From Medicago truncatula (lineage: Eukaryota > Streptophyta > Magnoliopsida > Fabales > Fabaceae), in the NCBI RefSeq assembly GCF_003473485.1, contig NC_053047.1, forward strand, positions 30,118,972 through 30,182,971: 64,000 nt of DNA, written 5' to 3'. Both the position numbers and the translations under genes were made by a program. The notes below the pieces were generated by a model. The model made no database searches. It saw only the letters and a list, made by a program, of their open reading frames with translations, and was not told the origin of the DNA. Below, piece by piece: positions 35,820 through 47,932 of this stretch (its first letter is position 1; each line of letters opens with the position of its first letter).

Positions 35820-38290
35820 GACAAATGCTATTTCAATAACTTGTGTGCGCGCAAATTATTGGATAATTTGCCATTCACCCCCTATTTGTTAAATGTCGAC
35901 ATACCATGGTCTAGTTTTGATTAGCTTTTAGGATTTTTGATTAGCCAAATGGACAGTTAACTAATTGTTTGCACAAGTCCATATGTAGAGAGTGATGTAT
36001 CAACCATAGGAAATGAGAGGTAAAGAAGATGACATGGCAGAGGATGAAGGATGAGTAAATTGTGTGACTCATTCTGTTCTAAGGGAATGAAAGAGAAGAA
36101 ATCATATATAGATATTTTCTGTTAGAACCATTTGGTTTGGCTTAGAGAGGGTCAACACTTCTCTGAGGGGAGCTTAACTCTGGCAATAGAAGTACCATTC
36201 TACTGTAATTTTCCTTTTTAATCAATAATACTATTTTTCAGCTATGTGTCGGATACTTATCATATCCGACATTGAGACTCACACATATAATTAGATTAAA
36301 TTATGTTATTTTTTTAAATTATTATCGGTGTCAACGTATCCGTGTATGTGTTAGGTGTTCGTGTCCGAATCTATACTTCATAATTTTTAAGTTATCTTAA
36401 TCCGGTTTTACTTGAGAAATAAGTTTTATAGGTGTTATTGAAAAGTTGATTAGAGAACATTTTAGAAAGTTAATTTCATTTTATACGAGATATTATTTTA
36501 GCGAAATTCATTTATCCTAGGGTTCATTTAAATTCTTTTTTTGTAAGTGCTTGTGGAGAAGTTCATTTTGAGGCAGGTTATTCAACTCATTATTCATAGC
36601 CTCAGAAGTCAGTCACTCAAGGGATAATTGAAAATGCATGCTTCACACAATCAGTGATGGATGTGAAATAATTTTATTATGAGATCATGTATGAATTTGT
36701 CATATATGTTTCTTTGTAAGATTTGTCACCCTTATACTAAAATTATTGAATAAAATAACTCCGATTCAATTGATAAGCAACGCCTTCTGCGAGCAAGTCT
36801 TATATAGTCACAAACCCAAATAAAAAATATTTGAAAACACACAAATGAAAAAAAATTATAAGAAAAGTAATTTACTCACATCAGTTAACACTATTTAATT
36901 CTTTTCTCTTTAAATTTTGTATATCTATGAGTGTGTTCAAACATATTTTATATGGGTTTGTGACCAACTAAGTATTTATGTTCCTTCTGAAACGTGTGCA
37001 TACTTTAATTTTAAAACTTAACTAAAATTAATGAACATAAGCCAAATAGTTATACCTAAGTTATAGTTATACCTAGTTATAATTTTATTGATTTTTACAT
37101 TATTATGCATTGTCCCTATCAATTAAGTTAAACTTACGAGGACCTGCATAGGTCTTTATCACTAAAATGGGTCATCATTTTATTTTTAATAATAAAATTA
37201 GTAACCAGTTTCTTTCTGCTAATATGTAATTTAGGTAAGAAAATAAAGTAGGTATTGTACACATTGCAGAAGGGGTTACTGGTCATTACTGAATCTCAGT
37301 TCTGGTTTATATTTTATAATTAAAACTTTCATTACATTAGCCAAATTCTTGGCAAAAATAAGGATTATAGCCAAAAATATTGTAGACTAGCAAAATCTGT
37401 TATATATGTTGTCAAACTAGGTACAGATGTAACATATGAATTTCCTAACAAATCACTAAAGGGTGGTAAAATAAATCGCAAATGTTTGCTTAATTTTTTT
37501 AGTCCAGTATCCTAGTAGCTAGATCACACATTTTTAAAATTGTGGTGGAGAATTTGGAGTTCTGGAGTTCGTACCTCGATTCCTGTAAACTATCTCTGAT
37601 AGTTATCAACTGAGCGACACTTACGGGACCAAATATATACTTAATTTTAAACTTGTGTCTGTTTGAGTAGTGCAAGATGGAAAAATTATAAATTACTTTA
37701 TACAAAATATTTCCTCCAAAACAAAGATTTAAAATGAATACAAAAGTTTTAGATTGAATGAATACTCAATTTTAATCTTGTGTCTGAGTAGTGCAAGATA
37801 GAACAATTATAAACTTACTTTACAGAAATATTTCTACCAAAACAAAGGTTTAAAATAATACAAAATTTTGGATTGGATATTGAAGCTTTTCACCTGCAAT
37901 TGTTGATAACAAAAGTGGTGATGGGTCAATTTCACATTCATATTTTCATCCCTTCACAACCAGTTGAAGGTGTTGAAAACTATATCCTGTACAAATTAAC
38001 GTGAATTTTAAAATCTATATAATCCAATAAACAAAAATATATATATTTTTTAAAATCCAAATTAACCTGAGACATTGGGAGGACTATTTCAAAATTGGCA
38101 CGTGAAGAATCGGACCCAAGATATTGAAAGGATAATTATCCAACGTCCACTTAAAAGCATTTGAATGATTTAGTAAGAGATTCCATCTGACTGCTTAATC
38201 AGAGGTCCTGAGATTCGTTCCATCTATATGAATACAGTAGTGTTAAATTCTCTTGAGAGCTTTGCCACCTGTAGAAAACTTACCCAATTG
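35820..38290. other. Intergenic, mostly AT-rich, no gene seen
   Basis: Holds a third diverged 'gtgtc' repeat (36241-36385), a possible decayed SINE (37545-37630) and two imperfect copies of a ~90-bp AT-rich segment (37640-37740 and 37745-37870, sharing aattttaa, cttgtgtctg and gagtagtgcaagat). Confidence 0.45.
37545..37630 (-). mobile_element. Possible decayed tRNA-derived SINE
   Basis: On the - strand ggtcccgtaagtgtcgctcag, then ttgataact (A-box-like) and gaggtacgaactcc (B-box-like) in the right order. No clear target duplication. Confidence 0.3.
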
Positions 38291-38296
38291 GAGTAG

Positions 38297-38962
38297 GGAC
38301 GGATCCACATTGGAGCAATGTGGAGCTAAAGCTCCACATGCTTTTTCCTTTTTTTTTTGCTTCTTCCCAATAGATAAAACACGTACAATACTGTATGCGC
38401 AAAGTCACTTGCAGCTTTTGATGTGAACAAATTATTGAGGATGACTGAATTTTATCCAAATGTTTTTATAGATGCTCCGAAAGTGGCGTTACACACTCAA
38501 CTTAAGAATTATGTTACAAATGTTCAATCTGACCCAAAAGTTGTTAAGTTGTAATGGCTTTTAGATCTTTGTGCAAAACTTGTGGAAACAAATAAGTACA
38601 ACACATTTGCTATGGTTTATAAACTTTTGAAGTTGGCTTTGCTCTTGCCGGTAGCAACTGCAAGTGTTGAACGTGTTTTTTCAACTATAAAAGTTGAGAA
38701 GAGTAAATTAAGTAACAAAATAGATGATCAGTGACTAATTGACCCTGTTGTAACTTATATAGAAAGAGATATTCTATAAACAATTAGCAATGCTGTCATT
38801 TTTTCTCATTTTCAACAAATGGATAGAAGACGATTTTCATTGTAATGCATTGTATTAAACAATGAGGTAATAATATTTGTCAATTAAAAAAAAAGTTTGT
38901 ATTATTATTTATTTAAAATTTTAGTTCCACATGTACCTAAAATATGGATCCGTTTTTGATTT
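38297..38962 (+). pseudogene. Internally deleted hAT transposase remnant
   Basis: The frame from about 38421 reads VNKLLRMTEFYPNVFIDAP, then a stop, then CAKLVETNKYNTFAMVYKL and LALLLPVATASVERVFSTIK, a further stop, then LIDPVVTYIERDIL. The LP.(A/S)TA(S/T)VER.FS word is the C-terminal hAT dimerisation domain. Three in-frame stops make it dead. Both ends carry a short inverted ggacggatcca / tggatccgt word, consistent with hAT terminal repeats, and the N-terminal zinc finger and catalytic part are missing. Confidence 0.7.
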
Positions 38963-39144
38963 GAGAGATTAATTTATGTAGTCGCGCATATAGTATATTT
39001 GACCAACAACAAAAAATAATTATCGAAACGCTACATGCAGCATAATTTCCTTCATTTGTCAAAAAAAAAAAAGCTAGTTTCGTTCACGAAATATGCAAAT
39101 GCGTAGAAGTAAAATTGAGATTAATAAAAAATTAAAACATATGC

Positions 39145-39215
39145 TGCACCAGCCGGGAATCGAACCCGGGTCTGTACCGTGGCAGGGTACTATTCTACCA
39201 CTAGACCACTGGTGC
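39145..39215 (-). tRNA. tRNA-Gly (anticodon GCC)
   Basis: 71 nt with a full cloverleaf. The acceptor gcaccag pairs with ctggtgc, the D arm contains ggtctagtggtag, the anticodon loop is cctgccacgg with GCC, and the T arm reads cccgggttcgattcccgg. The A and B boxes are intact, and a tttt terminator-like run follows about 10 nt beyond the 3' end on the - strand. No intron; CCA is not encoded. Confidence 0.97.
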
Positions 39216-40199
39216 TTGTTGAGATTTAAATGCAAGTGTTATTTTATCTTGCTTTTGTAACATTTAACGTAGGCATCTACTACCTCCAGCTTTTGTTAAA
39301 AATAATTACTTATTACTTAGTCAAATTTTTAACTTTATTATTATTTTTAAGTAATTTTATATCTTTTATGTAACTAGTGATAAATACTAATGTGGAAAAA
39401 TGAACTAATATTTCTCTCTTAGAAGAAAAAATATTAATTATAGATAATTTTAATAAGTAGGAGTGTTCACGAGTTCAAATCGACCTATTCCATTCCAAAA
39501 TGCAATCAATTTAACTAATGTTTTATTTGAAATCATTTAAGTTTGAGTCCAACTCAATCAAAGCAGAAGTGACCTATTAAAAAAATTTACGATTTTATTT
39601 TTGTTAATGTAGTTTATGTTTTTTATGTGTTGTTATGGAATTGTTTTCATTAAATTCAAGTGCTAAAAGTTTAAATAATAAAATTTAACTTTTTGAAATT
39701 TACTGAAAATATCATTTAATTATATTTTTTGAGAAAAATCATGTCACATGACCCAATCTTAACTATCCTGCTCATCACCGGATTGAATTGATTACAATTT
39801 GACATGAAAAATATATATTTTTCATCAAACTCAAACTTATTGCATTTGATTGGGTTGATTAACGAACATGACCCACCGAACACAACTAAATGCTCCTCCC
39901 TCTAGTCTTATATATTAGAAAAATAAAATAAAATCAATTGATTGAGAACACGCGGTTAATGAACTTCACAGATGATGAATTGTTTGAAAGAAGCCGAGTT
40001 CGACTCCTGAACAAATCATTCTTGATCATACTATATTTATCTCACGACTAAATTCTGAATTACGTAACACAAAAACTAAAAATTTAAGCTAACAAAATTT
40101 GATCTCTTAAAACAAAATGATATATTTCGACCAAATTTTAAATAGAATACATCAATTTTATTGACTCATAACAATAGCAGCCGCCATACTCCTTTCTCT

Positions 40200-41340
40200 C
40201 TAAACCTAGGACCACCGTACTACTTTCTTCCTCTCATAAATTACAAATCTGTCGCCGCAATCATGTAGATCAAATGGATGGTGGTGCGACGAGGGTCTAT
40301 GTCCTCCGCACCACCGTACCTTTCCGACGTACAGTTGCTCTCTCGGTCGTCGTAAAGGTTGGTTTGTGTTTTTGGTGTTTTTTTTTGTTTCGTTTGGTTG
40401 GGACATTGGTGGATTTTGTGGTGTGTCGTTGGATGCTTGTCGGTCGTTGTTTGGTTTTCGTGGCTCTCAGACTATTTGATTCGTTTTCTCTCTTGGCTGT
40501 GGCGGAGGTTATGTTTGCTCGCAACAAAGGTGGTGATGGATCGGTCACGATGGTGGTGATGGATCATATCTAGGTTCGCTTATGAACTGCTATGGTTTCG
40601 ATGAATCTTTGGTTATGTTGGTTTGTGGTGCTTCATGGCAGTTATCATGGTGGTGCTGATTTTGGGTCTTTTGTTGTGGGACTCGTGGTGGTTTTTGGTG
40701 GTGGTGCTTGTGGTGGTTTTTTGGTGCTGCTGCGCGTGATAATTGGTGTTGCTTTTTGGTGAGGGTTAATCGTGATTTTTGTGGTGGTCAATGCTAGTTT
40801 TGGTGACGGTGGTGGTAGTGGTGTTTATTGTTGTGGTGGTGTTTGTGGTGGTTTAAGGTGGTGGTTAGTGATGGTTATGTTTTTTCCTTGTTGTATGATG
40901 GTACAAGGGTTTTTGGTTGACTTTTGCAGTTCTTTGTGAGGTGTGTTTTGGGTGAAGGTGCTTGGGAGAGCTAATGGTGGTGTTTGAGGTTTTATTCCCG
41001 GCTGTTTTTCAAAGGTTGTTGGTTGTTGTGTAGGTTGTAATTTGGTGTTCAGGGGTTGTGTGCGAGCAGCGGAATGTGGGTGGTGGAAGTTATTTTTGTG
41101 GCAGTTGTGACGATGTTTGAGGATTTTGGTACAACTTTTGTTTATGTTGCTTCGTTGATCGTGGTGTTAGCTTTGTTTTGGTGCTTTGTTTTTGGAGATA
41201 GCCCTTTGTTGGGAGGCGTTTCCTATAGGTTTTTTGGATTTTTTTTCTTTGATTCACGGGTGTATGGGAGCCCCATCCATCCTTTGTATGTTGTTCTTTA
41301 AGATTCCTAGCCTAGCACTCCTTGTGCTGGTTAAGATTCA
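40200..41340 (+). other. G/T-rich low-complexity segment (ggtggt), no gene recognised
   Basis: An unusual run of ggtggtg/ttggtgg words with higher GC than the flanks, ending in caataaa-like tttaataaatttc after cctagcctagcactccttgt, gctgg. The several ORFs on both strands have skewed composition and no family motif. It could be the decayed body or UTR of a retroelement, which I cannot confirm. Confidence 0.35.
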
Positions 41341-41374
41341 TTGCGATTTTAATAAATTTCATTTTAATTTTTCT

Positions 41375-41761
41375 TGGCTTAAATAGGTCTTTCGTCCCTC
41401 CAAATATATGCAATTTGAATTTTCGTCCCTGAAGTTACTAATCCTTCCAATCTATCCCTGCAAATATTAAGCATTTGACTTTTGGTCCTAATTACATCTG
41501 ATTAGTAACTTCAGGGACGAAAATTCAAATGACCTATATTTGTAGGGATGAAAGACCTGTTTAAGCAAACCACCACGCCCAATCATCACTTGCCACATGG
41601 GCACCACGTCGGTAATGACAGCCCACCTCAGCAAAAAAACCTAATTAGTACCAAAAGTCAAATGATTAATATTTGCAGGGGCAGATTGAAAGGATTAGTA
41701 ACTTCAGAGACGAAAATTCAAATGACTTATATTTACAGGAACGAAAGACATATTTAAGCCA
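41375..41761. repeat. Inverted-repeat element with 'cgtccct' interior
   Basis: The ends tggcttaaataggtctttcg and cgaaagacatatttaagcca are inverted. The interior carries paired words such as gaagttactaatcctt / aaggattagtaacttc. It is the same architecture as 16603-17188. Confidence 0.7.
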
Positions 41762-42433
41762 TTTTTCTTTTATATGGAACCGTACGTAGTAATATTATCA
41801 ACTACGTGGTTAATGGAGTCTCGTAGTGATTATGTCATTATATAGATGGAACATTGATGTCGTCATATCACACAAAAACGTACTTGAATTAACTTCAGAA
41901 TGGACCCCTGTCCAAGAATTAATCACCATACAATAAATCATCAAAAATGGTCATTTTGACCCTCTATGTGGAAATTCATTGTTTTATTTGTGTTTGCATA
42001 CAAAGGAAAAAGAGAAAATCAAAGATAAAGGAAACAAAATCTGAGGAAGAAAATTAAGAGAGCACATGCAATGTATTTGCATTCCCTGCTCCTTGGCCTG
42101 GGGGCTAGGGCACGGCTTTGTCCTTGAGAAGAAGGGGTATTTATTGGAGCATATTTGGGGAACTCTCAATGTTATTATTATGGGAGAGAATTTATAGTTT
42201 TAATTTTATAAAAAATGCACATCATCATTCACTATATAAAGGATGGATTTGCAAATATTTTTTGGAAATTGATCGGTACATGATCAGAAGAGATGGCTAG
42301 AGCGGATGCTACGGTGAAACTGGGGTGGTTGACAATAGTTGTTGATTATCCTTGTTAATGTGAAAATTGATAGGTTATTTACTTTATTTAACACTCGATA
42401 TTATGTTCAATATATATATGTGCGCGCTAGATT

Positions 42434-42715
42434 ATGAAAAATATTTTAAGATACTTTAGTGGGACATCAGATTTTGGTTTAGGGTATCGAAAAGGAAGTG
42501 CTTGTTGTTTAGTAGGTTCCTCGGATTCTGATTATGCCGGATGCAACTCGGATCTGAAAAGTACTAGTGTTACATGTCATTTGTTTGGAAATTGTTTAGT
42601 CTCGTGGCATAGTAAAAAGCAATACAACTTTGTTCTTTCTATTACAGAGGCTGGATATGTTGCGGTTGGGGGGACGTTGTGCTCAAATTTAATTGCTAAA
42701 ACAACAACTTCTTAA
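42434..42715 (+). pseudogene. Ty1/copia pol fragment (RNase H)
   Basis: Reads KNILRYFSGTSDFGLGYRKG, SDSDYAGCNSDLKSTSVTCH and SWHSKKQYNFVLSITEAGYVAV. This is the copia RNase H domain (…LRYL.GT…, GY.DSDYAG..D.RKSTSG, W.SKKQ…VALS..EAEY) with several altered key positions. A frameshifted remnant continues to about 42790 (QVQ..LTK.P-like). Nothing upstream of RNase H remains. Confidence 0.8.
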
Positions 42716-42789
42716 CTTTGATTTAAAATTCGCCTGCATACCAATCAAGTGCAATAAACCTTACTAAACCTCGTGCGATAAACCTTGTG

Positions 42790-43580
42790 GCATATAAATC
42801 TTATTACATGCTTTCGCATATTCTAAAGTGCTTATGTTTGCATGCTTACTTGTATTCAATTGTGATTGTACACTTATTTTTATTTAGATATGGTTGTACC
42901 ATCTACGAATTTTGTTGCCTTTTACATGCTTTCATGTTGTAGCATACATGTGTTTCTTTATGTCTTTTATTCCGATTGTAAATTTTTCATGCTCTAGGTT
43001 TTTAAATTTTGCCTCATTTTTATCTTTAAAATGACGTTGTTTATCTCGTTTTGCTAATGTCAAAGGGAGAGAATGGCTCAAAGAGTTTTATTTTCAAAAG
43101 ATGACACGAATTTAGAAGGAGATGATAGCTCTAAATCTCTCCTTGGTTGACATCATCAAAAAGCAGATTTTATATCTTCTAATACTTCATCTTAACTTAA
43201 AAGCTTAGAGCTCATGACCAATAATGTTCTATTTCTTACCATATCCTTGTTGTAAAGAACCGAACACTACAAAACATTAGACTAGGTCACTAAACTCCAA
43301 AGCATCTTCATGGAAAAACTTCATTCATCACTTGAGATTTTCTAATGCCTAACCAGCATTCTTCTTCGGCATACAACAAGTTTCCCAAATAACTCGGTCA
43401 AAAAAGTAGAACAAATAACCACCGATGGAAAAAAAAAAAATAGACATGTTGTTTCCACCCACTTTATCTGCCATGAACATGCTCAACAATATGGCAAACG
43501 CTAGAACTTCTATTTTTTTTTTGAAGGAGAACTTCTATTTATAGATAGTGCGTTTGTTATGGTCGATATTTTTAGAGATT
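42790..43580. other. Copia-derived or unassigned AT-rich sequence
   Basis: Probably the 3' remainder of the element starting at 42434. A recognisable LTR end was not found. A micro-insertion lies at 43503-43540. Confidence 0.3.
43503..43540. repeat. Poly(T)GAAGG micro-insertion with 13-bp target duplication
   Basis: Exact agaacttctattt at 43503-43515 and 43528-43540 around T(7)GAAGG. Confidence 0.65.
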
Positions 43581-43590
43581 TTAAAATAAT

Positions 43591-43771
43591 GGGAAATGCT
43601 AACCGGTGCCTCCCGGGCACGGGTTAAGGATATGAAAAAGGAAATTATATAGTAGTTAATGCATTGAAATTATTTAATTAATTTATAATAAAGTCAAAAA
43701 CAGTTTCTTTTTATGGTAATAATTCCCTGTATGTTTAACCAGTGCCCCAGGAACACCGGTTAGCAGGACCC
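43591..43771. mobile_element. Mutator-type MITE with 9-bp target duplication
   Basis: The terminal repeats gggaaatgctaaccggtgcc and ggaacaccggttagcaggaccc are inverted complements. The flanks are exact 9-bp duplications taaaataat (43582-43590 and 43772-43780), the length left by Mutator-like transposases. 181 bp, no coding capacity. Confidence 0.75.
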
Positions 43772-44099
43772 TAAAATAATATAGCTAATTTCTGTTTGTT
43801 TACCATCATCAAAACATTTTTTTATCCTAAAAGAACATTGCTTTTTTTAAACCTGAAACTCTAAATTCTTTGTTTTTAAAAAAAATAGATTATGAAAACT
43901 ATTAGAAATGTCAATTTATTTTATCGTTAAAATTTGTCCAAAAACCTCAAATTAGCCCTATATAACCATAATTGGAAATCCACAATGCAGTCTGATTTTA
44001 ATATTCTTATTAGAAATAATATGTGGGATCTGATTCTCCGACCTTGTGATGTTAACATTATTCACTATATGTGAATTTTCCGTCAGAAATCTAATGGAT

Positions 44100-44839
44100 G
44101 TTTTGGTTGTAGGTGATGGCCGGCCGCAAATTGCAGGTGTAAATTGTGATGAGATATTCAAGTCCAGTAGTAAAATCGACCATTCTCACCATTGCTCTGC
44201 CAAAATTTTGGCCTATTCATTAGCTAAATGTTCAAAATGCATTTCTACATGGTGACCTTCATGAGACAATCTACATACTTCTACCACTAGGTTTTTGTGA
44301 TCCTTATCGCCTAGATTATGTGTGCAGCTTGCGAAAATCACTCTATGGTCTTAAGTAAGCGCCTTGTGCCTGATACTAGTGCTTTGCTGACTTTGTCTCC
44401 ACCATTGGATTTCAGAATAGCACTTCAGATCATTCACTCTTCATCTACCGACATGACTCCAATATGCCTCTCATCTTGCTTTATATTGATTGATATCATC
44501 CTCATCACCTCCTCCCATGATCTTCATAAATCCATCATGGCACTACTTGCCTCTGAGTTTACTATGAAGGATTTGGGTCCATTGAGTTACTTCCTGGGCA
44601 CTTTCGTGACCAGACATGCTGGTAGGATTTTCCCTAGTCAGAGTATTTATGCTAGTGACTTTATTGCTCGAGTAGACATGGCCTTGTGCAAACCTTCTGC
44701 TACTCCAGTTGTAACCAAGCAAAAACTCAGTACCACTGATGTCACTTCATACGATGATACCACCTTATATCAGAGTTCTGCAAGATTCTTGCAATATCTT
44801 ACTTTCACCCGGCCTGATATCTCTTATGTCGTCCGGTAG
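44100..44839 (+). pseudogene. Ty1/copia reverse transcriptase fragment
   Basis: VVGDGRPQIAGVNCDEIFKS begins the RT domain, followed after a frame change by FLHGDLHETIY-like sequence, SLYGLK, and then ILITSSHDLHKSIMALLASE, FTMKDLGPLSYFLGTFVTRH and YLTFTRPDISYVV. The catalytic YVDD word has decayed (ILIDI-). Frameshifts and stops make it dead. RNase H is missing at this point, and pol sequence resumes only at 46600. Confidence 0.85.
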
Positions 44840-45042
44840 GTGTGTCATCACATGTGGCGAAGAGAAAGACATATGGTGTGAGATGTGGAAGGAGAAGAGA
44901 GAAAACTCAAAGAAGTGAGTGAGTGTCGTCTGACACACTGAGACTTTGACTGTATGAGTGAAATGGTTTAGGATTTAGGTTTATATTTTATTAATATGGT
45001 AATACATTAATTTTCTACATTTGGGACGAGTTTGGTTATGAG

Positions 45043-46396
45043 TGTTGAGATAAACTCCAAAAAATCCCTTTTTAAATTGTTTTAATGATAACAAAACATT
45101 TAAATTATATAAATTATGAGATTATTTGTTATTTAACATGTGTTCTTGAGTGATTTTAAAGATAGGTTGCAAAGCAAGCAAATATTTTCAAGAACATTAT
45201 CAGAACAAAGCTCATCACCATGTGCCACACCAAAGTCAGCTCAAGCAAAACAAAATAGAAGATCTTAGTGTTTAAGAAGAATTTATGTGTCAAGGATCTT
45301 TGTGGAAATATGGAACAAAAAGATCAAAGGTTCTATGCTACAAAAGGAACATATTTATTATGATATACCTTCAAAGGAATGAAGAGAAATAAATAAATAT
45401 AGATCCTATGAGAAAACAAAAAGGAACCCATGAGCATTAAACAACACATCAAGAATGAAGTTCCAAGCCTATGAGAAATGGACAACACATCAAGCTAAAA
45501 GAATAGATAAAATACAATCACTTGTACTTGCTTTCTTTCTCTCCAAGACGTGAGAGTATGGCAGCCAAACAAAAGCAATCTTGGTTGCCAACTAGCAAGC
45601 AAGAATTCTGCATGGTACTATTCATGATGTCACACTTTATTGCAAGCTGTCCAAGCAGATTTTTGAGAACATTCTCAGAATTTCGAGATCAATCTGCCTA
45701 GCAATTTTTCACATTGATGAGTTGGCAAACTTTCCTCTCCCTATTTTACCCTCAGGAGCGTGTTTTATTTACAATAGCAAGGGATTCAATTCATCTATAA
45801 ATACAAGGGCTTGCAAAGAGGAAAGATATTAAGTCATTAAGCAAATATAATCTTACTTGATTTTCAAAGCATCAAGAATATTTCAACGGCTCTTTCATCG
45901 CAAGTAATAGCAAAAATCCAGCAGCAACTCTTTTACTTGAGTTCTTTACAAAAGGCAAAATCATTGTATATCAAAAGCAAAGATATTAAAAAGAATCACT
46001 AAAAGTGTTTTAGTGATTGTTATTTGTAAAAAGCTAGTGAGTGAAACCGGTGTAAAACCCAATGGGTGAAAAGAAATGAATTGTATAGATCAAGGAGGTG
46101 ATCTAAAAGAAAAAGGAGGAGTTGAAGTTAAGTTATAACTCAACTATCTAGTGGATAATCTCACAGTATTGTGGGAACTGGACTAACCCATATTGGGGGA
46201 ACCAGGATAATTTCTTGTGTGTGATTTCCCTTTCCATATCTCTTTTATTTTAAACAATATCACACACTTCACAATATCATTATTTTATTATCTAATGCAC
46301 TAACCAAATCCAAGTATTCACTTGAGAATTTTTATTTGGTAATTTTTATTAGATCACAATTCAAACCCCCATTTCTTGTGATATTATTTTACATCA
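45043..46396 (+). mobile_element. Solo LTR of a Sirevirus-like copia element
   Basis: Begins tgttgagataaactccaaaa and ends ttgtgatattattttacatca. It carries the ggtgaaaccggtgtaaaaccc- and tattgtgggaactggact-type words I associate with long Sirevirus LTRs. Flanks atgag (45038-45042) and atggg (46397-46401) are a 4/5 target duplication. About 1.35 kb, no internal genes. It interrupts the copia element whose RT is at 44100-44839 and whose tail is at 46600. Confidence 0.55.
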
Positions 46397-46599
46397 ATGG
46401 GTTCAGGGGTGGGTATCTATCTCCATGTTATCCGTCCCGTACCCGTGTTATAAAATTGGAGAAAACTCAAACCCAAACCAAAACCCAGTCAATACGAAGA
46501 AAACCTGTCAAATTAAGTTTGGTTTGGACGGGTACCCGCGTGTACGAGTTTTGTTGCCATACCTATGGTAATCCAATGTAACATCAAGTATACTAAACA

Positions 46600-47110
46600 A
46601 ATTGATATAGGCATTCACTTTGTTTCAAAAATGGTCGCATGTGGCCCGACATGCATCCATCACGTTCCTTCTCTTCATCGCATTTCTGACATCTTCACCA
46701 AAGACATACCTCGAGTTCTTTTTGATGATTTCTGAACCAATCTAAGCGTTTGTGTACCTCCTGCTTTGACAATGGGGTGTGATAAAATGTTTGACTTTCT
46801 GTAATTATGTTCGTAATTATTTTGTAATTACTCTCTATTATTTTGTAATTATTTTGTAATTACTCTCCAATGTTTGACTATTCCTATCGTAACTATATAT
46901 ATACTCTTGATCATTATCAATAAGTGAGGGCAATCATCATCTCATAAATTGGTTTTGTAGGGTTGTGTTAGGCGCAATTATGATTGCTAAAATAGTATCA
47001 AAGCCTCTTACAAGATCCATTTCATCAAAGATGATATAAACATGTGTTTATAAATGAGGGCAATCCTCACCTTACAAACCATTCTTGTGAGATTGTGTTA
47101 ATTCCAACCA
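46600..47110 (+). pseudogene. Copia pol C-terminus followed by LTR and PBS-like site
   Basis: IDIGIHFVSKMVACGPTCIH followed by RISDIFTKDIPRVLFDDF is the end of copia pol (…DIFTK.LP..LF..F…). An LTR-like segment follows (about 46777-46992), then tagtatcaaagcc, which resembles the initiator-Met tRNA primer-binding site. The phrase ataa(a/g)tgagggcaatc and its neighbours occur twice (46920 and 47055), so the LTR end is partly duplicated. Confidence 0.5.
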
Positions 47111-47588
47111 ATTTATATGATTGTGTTCATAATGCTAGTGAATTCAACTCTATACATCGGATTTATTCTAAAAAACAATAACTCTATGCAACGGACGGTC
47201 AATAAAAAAAATTCGAACCTACACAAAAAGACACATGCAAAATTGCAAATCATAGCATAAATTCATATAAAGTCTTTTTTTTTTGTTTTTAAGCTTAAAA
47301 TTTGGAATTACTATAAATTGCATCACATTATAATCCACACACACATCCCGTAGCAACAAAAAAACAAAACTCCAATACGGACCAATACTTTATCATCAAA
47401 ATGCAAACTCAAATGAAAACATCATCGAGCACATGATGAGCTTTGGGAGCCCCTTTGTTTCTTTCCTTGTTTTGTAAAATAAAAAACATTAGAGAAATTA
47501 TATTGGCACAAGTGGCAACATATCTTTAAACAATTATTTATAATTTAAATAAAAAAAATATTCACGTTAATATGAGAGGACTCAAATC

Positions 47589-47629
47589 TCTAGTAACTTA
47601 AGTCAATAAAAAAATATCTAGTAACTTAA
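47589..47629. repeat. Micro-insertion with 13-bp target duplication
   Basis: tctagtaacttaa at 47589-47601 and 47617-47629 flanks gtcaataaaaaaata. Confidence 0.55.
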
Positions 47630-47800
47630 CTAATACTACTATTCACGTGGAGGAGAAATTTGTTGCTTGTGTTGTGTTTTAATTAAGTGTATTTAATGAG
47701 ATTAAATCATATTTTTGAGTGAAAATTCAAATTGAATTGTTTCAATCATCTTTTTCAAAATTTAAGTCACTTTGACACACAATTAAGAAACGTATAATTT

Positions 47801-47932
47801 ATCCCCATAAGCTTAACTCATTTGGTAAGGGATAATGCACAATATGTGCATGGGCAGGAGTTCGAATCCCGAACACCTCACTTATTCATTTTAAAGTGCT
47901 AGCCTGACTACTTGACAAAAAAAAACGTATAA
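47801..47932 (+). mobile_element. tRNA-derived SINE with 13-bp target duplication
   Basis: A box aagcttaactcatttggtaa and B box gagttcgaatccc in the right order, body, then a 9-nt A tail after cttgac. Exact aaacgtataattt at 47788-47800 and 47933-47945. Confidence 0.85.

Noticed and set aside
40274-41386. Several ORFs in the G/T-rich segment
   Set aside because: Composition-driven open frames with no recognisable domain.
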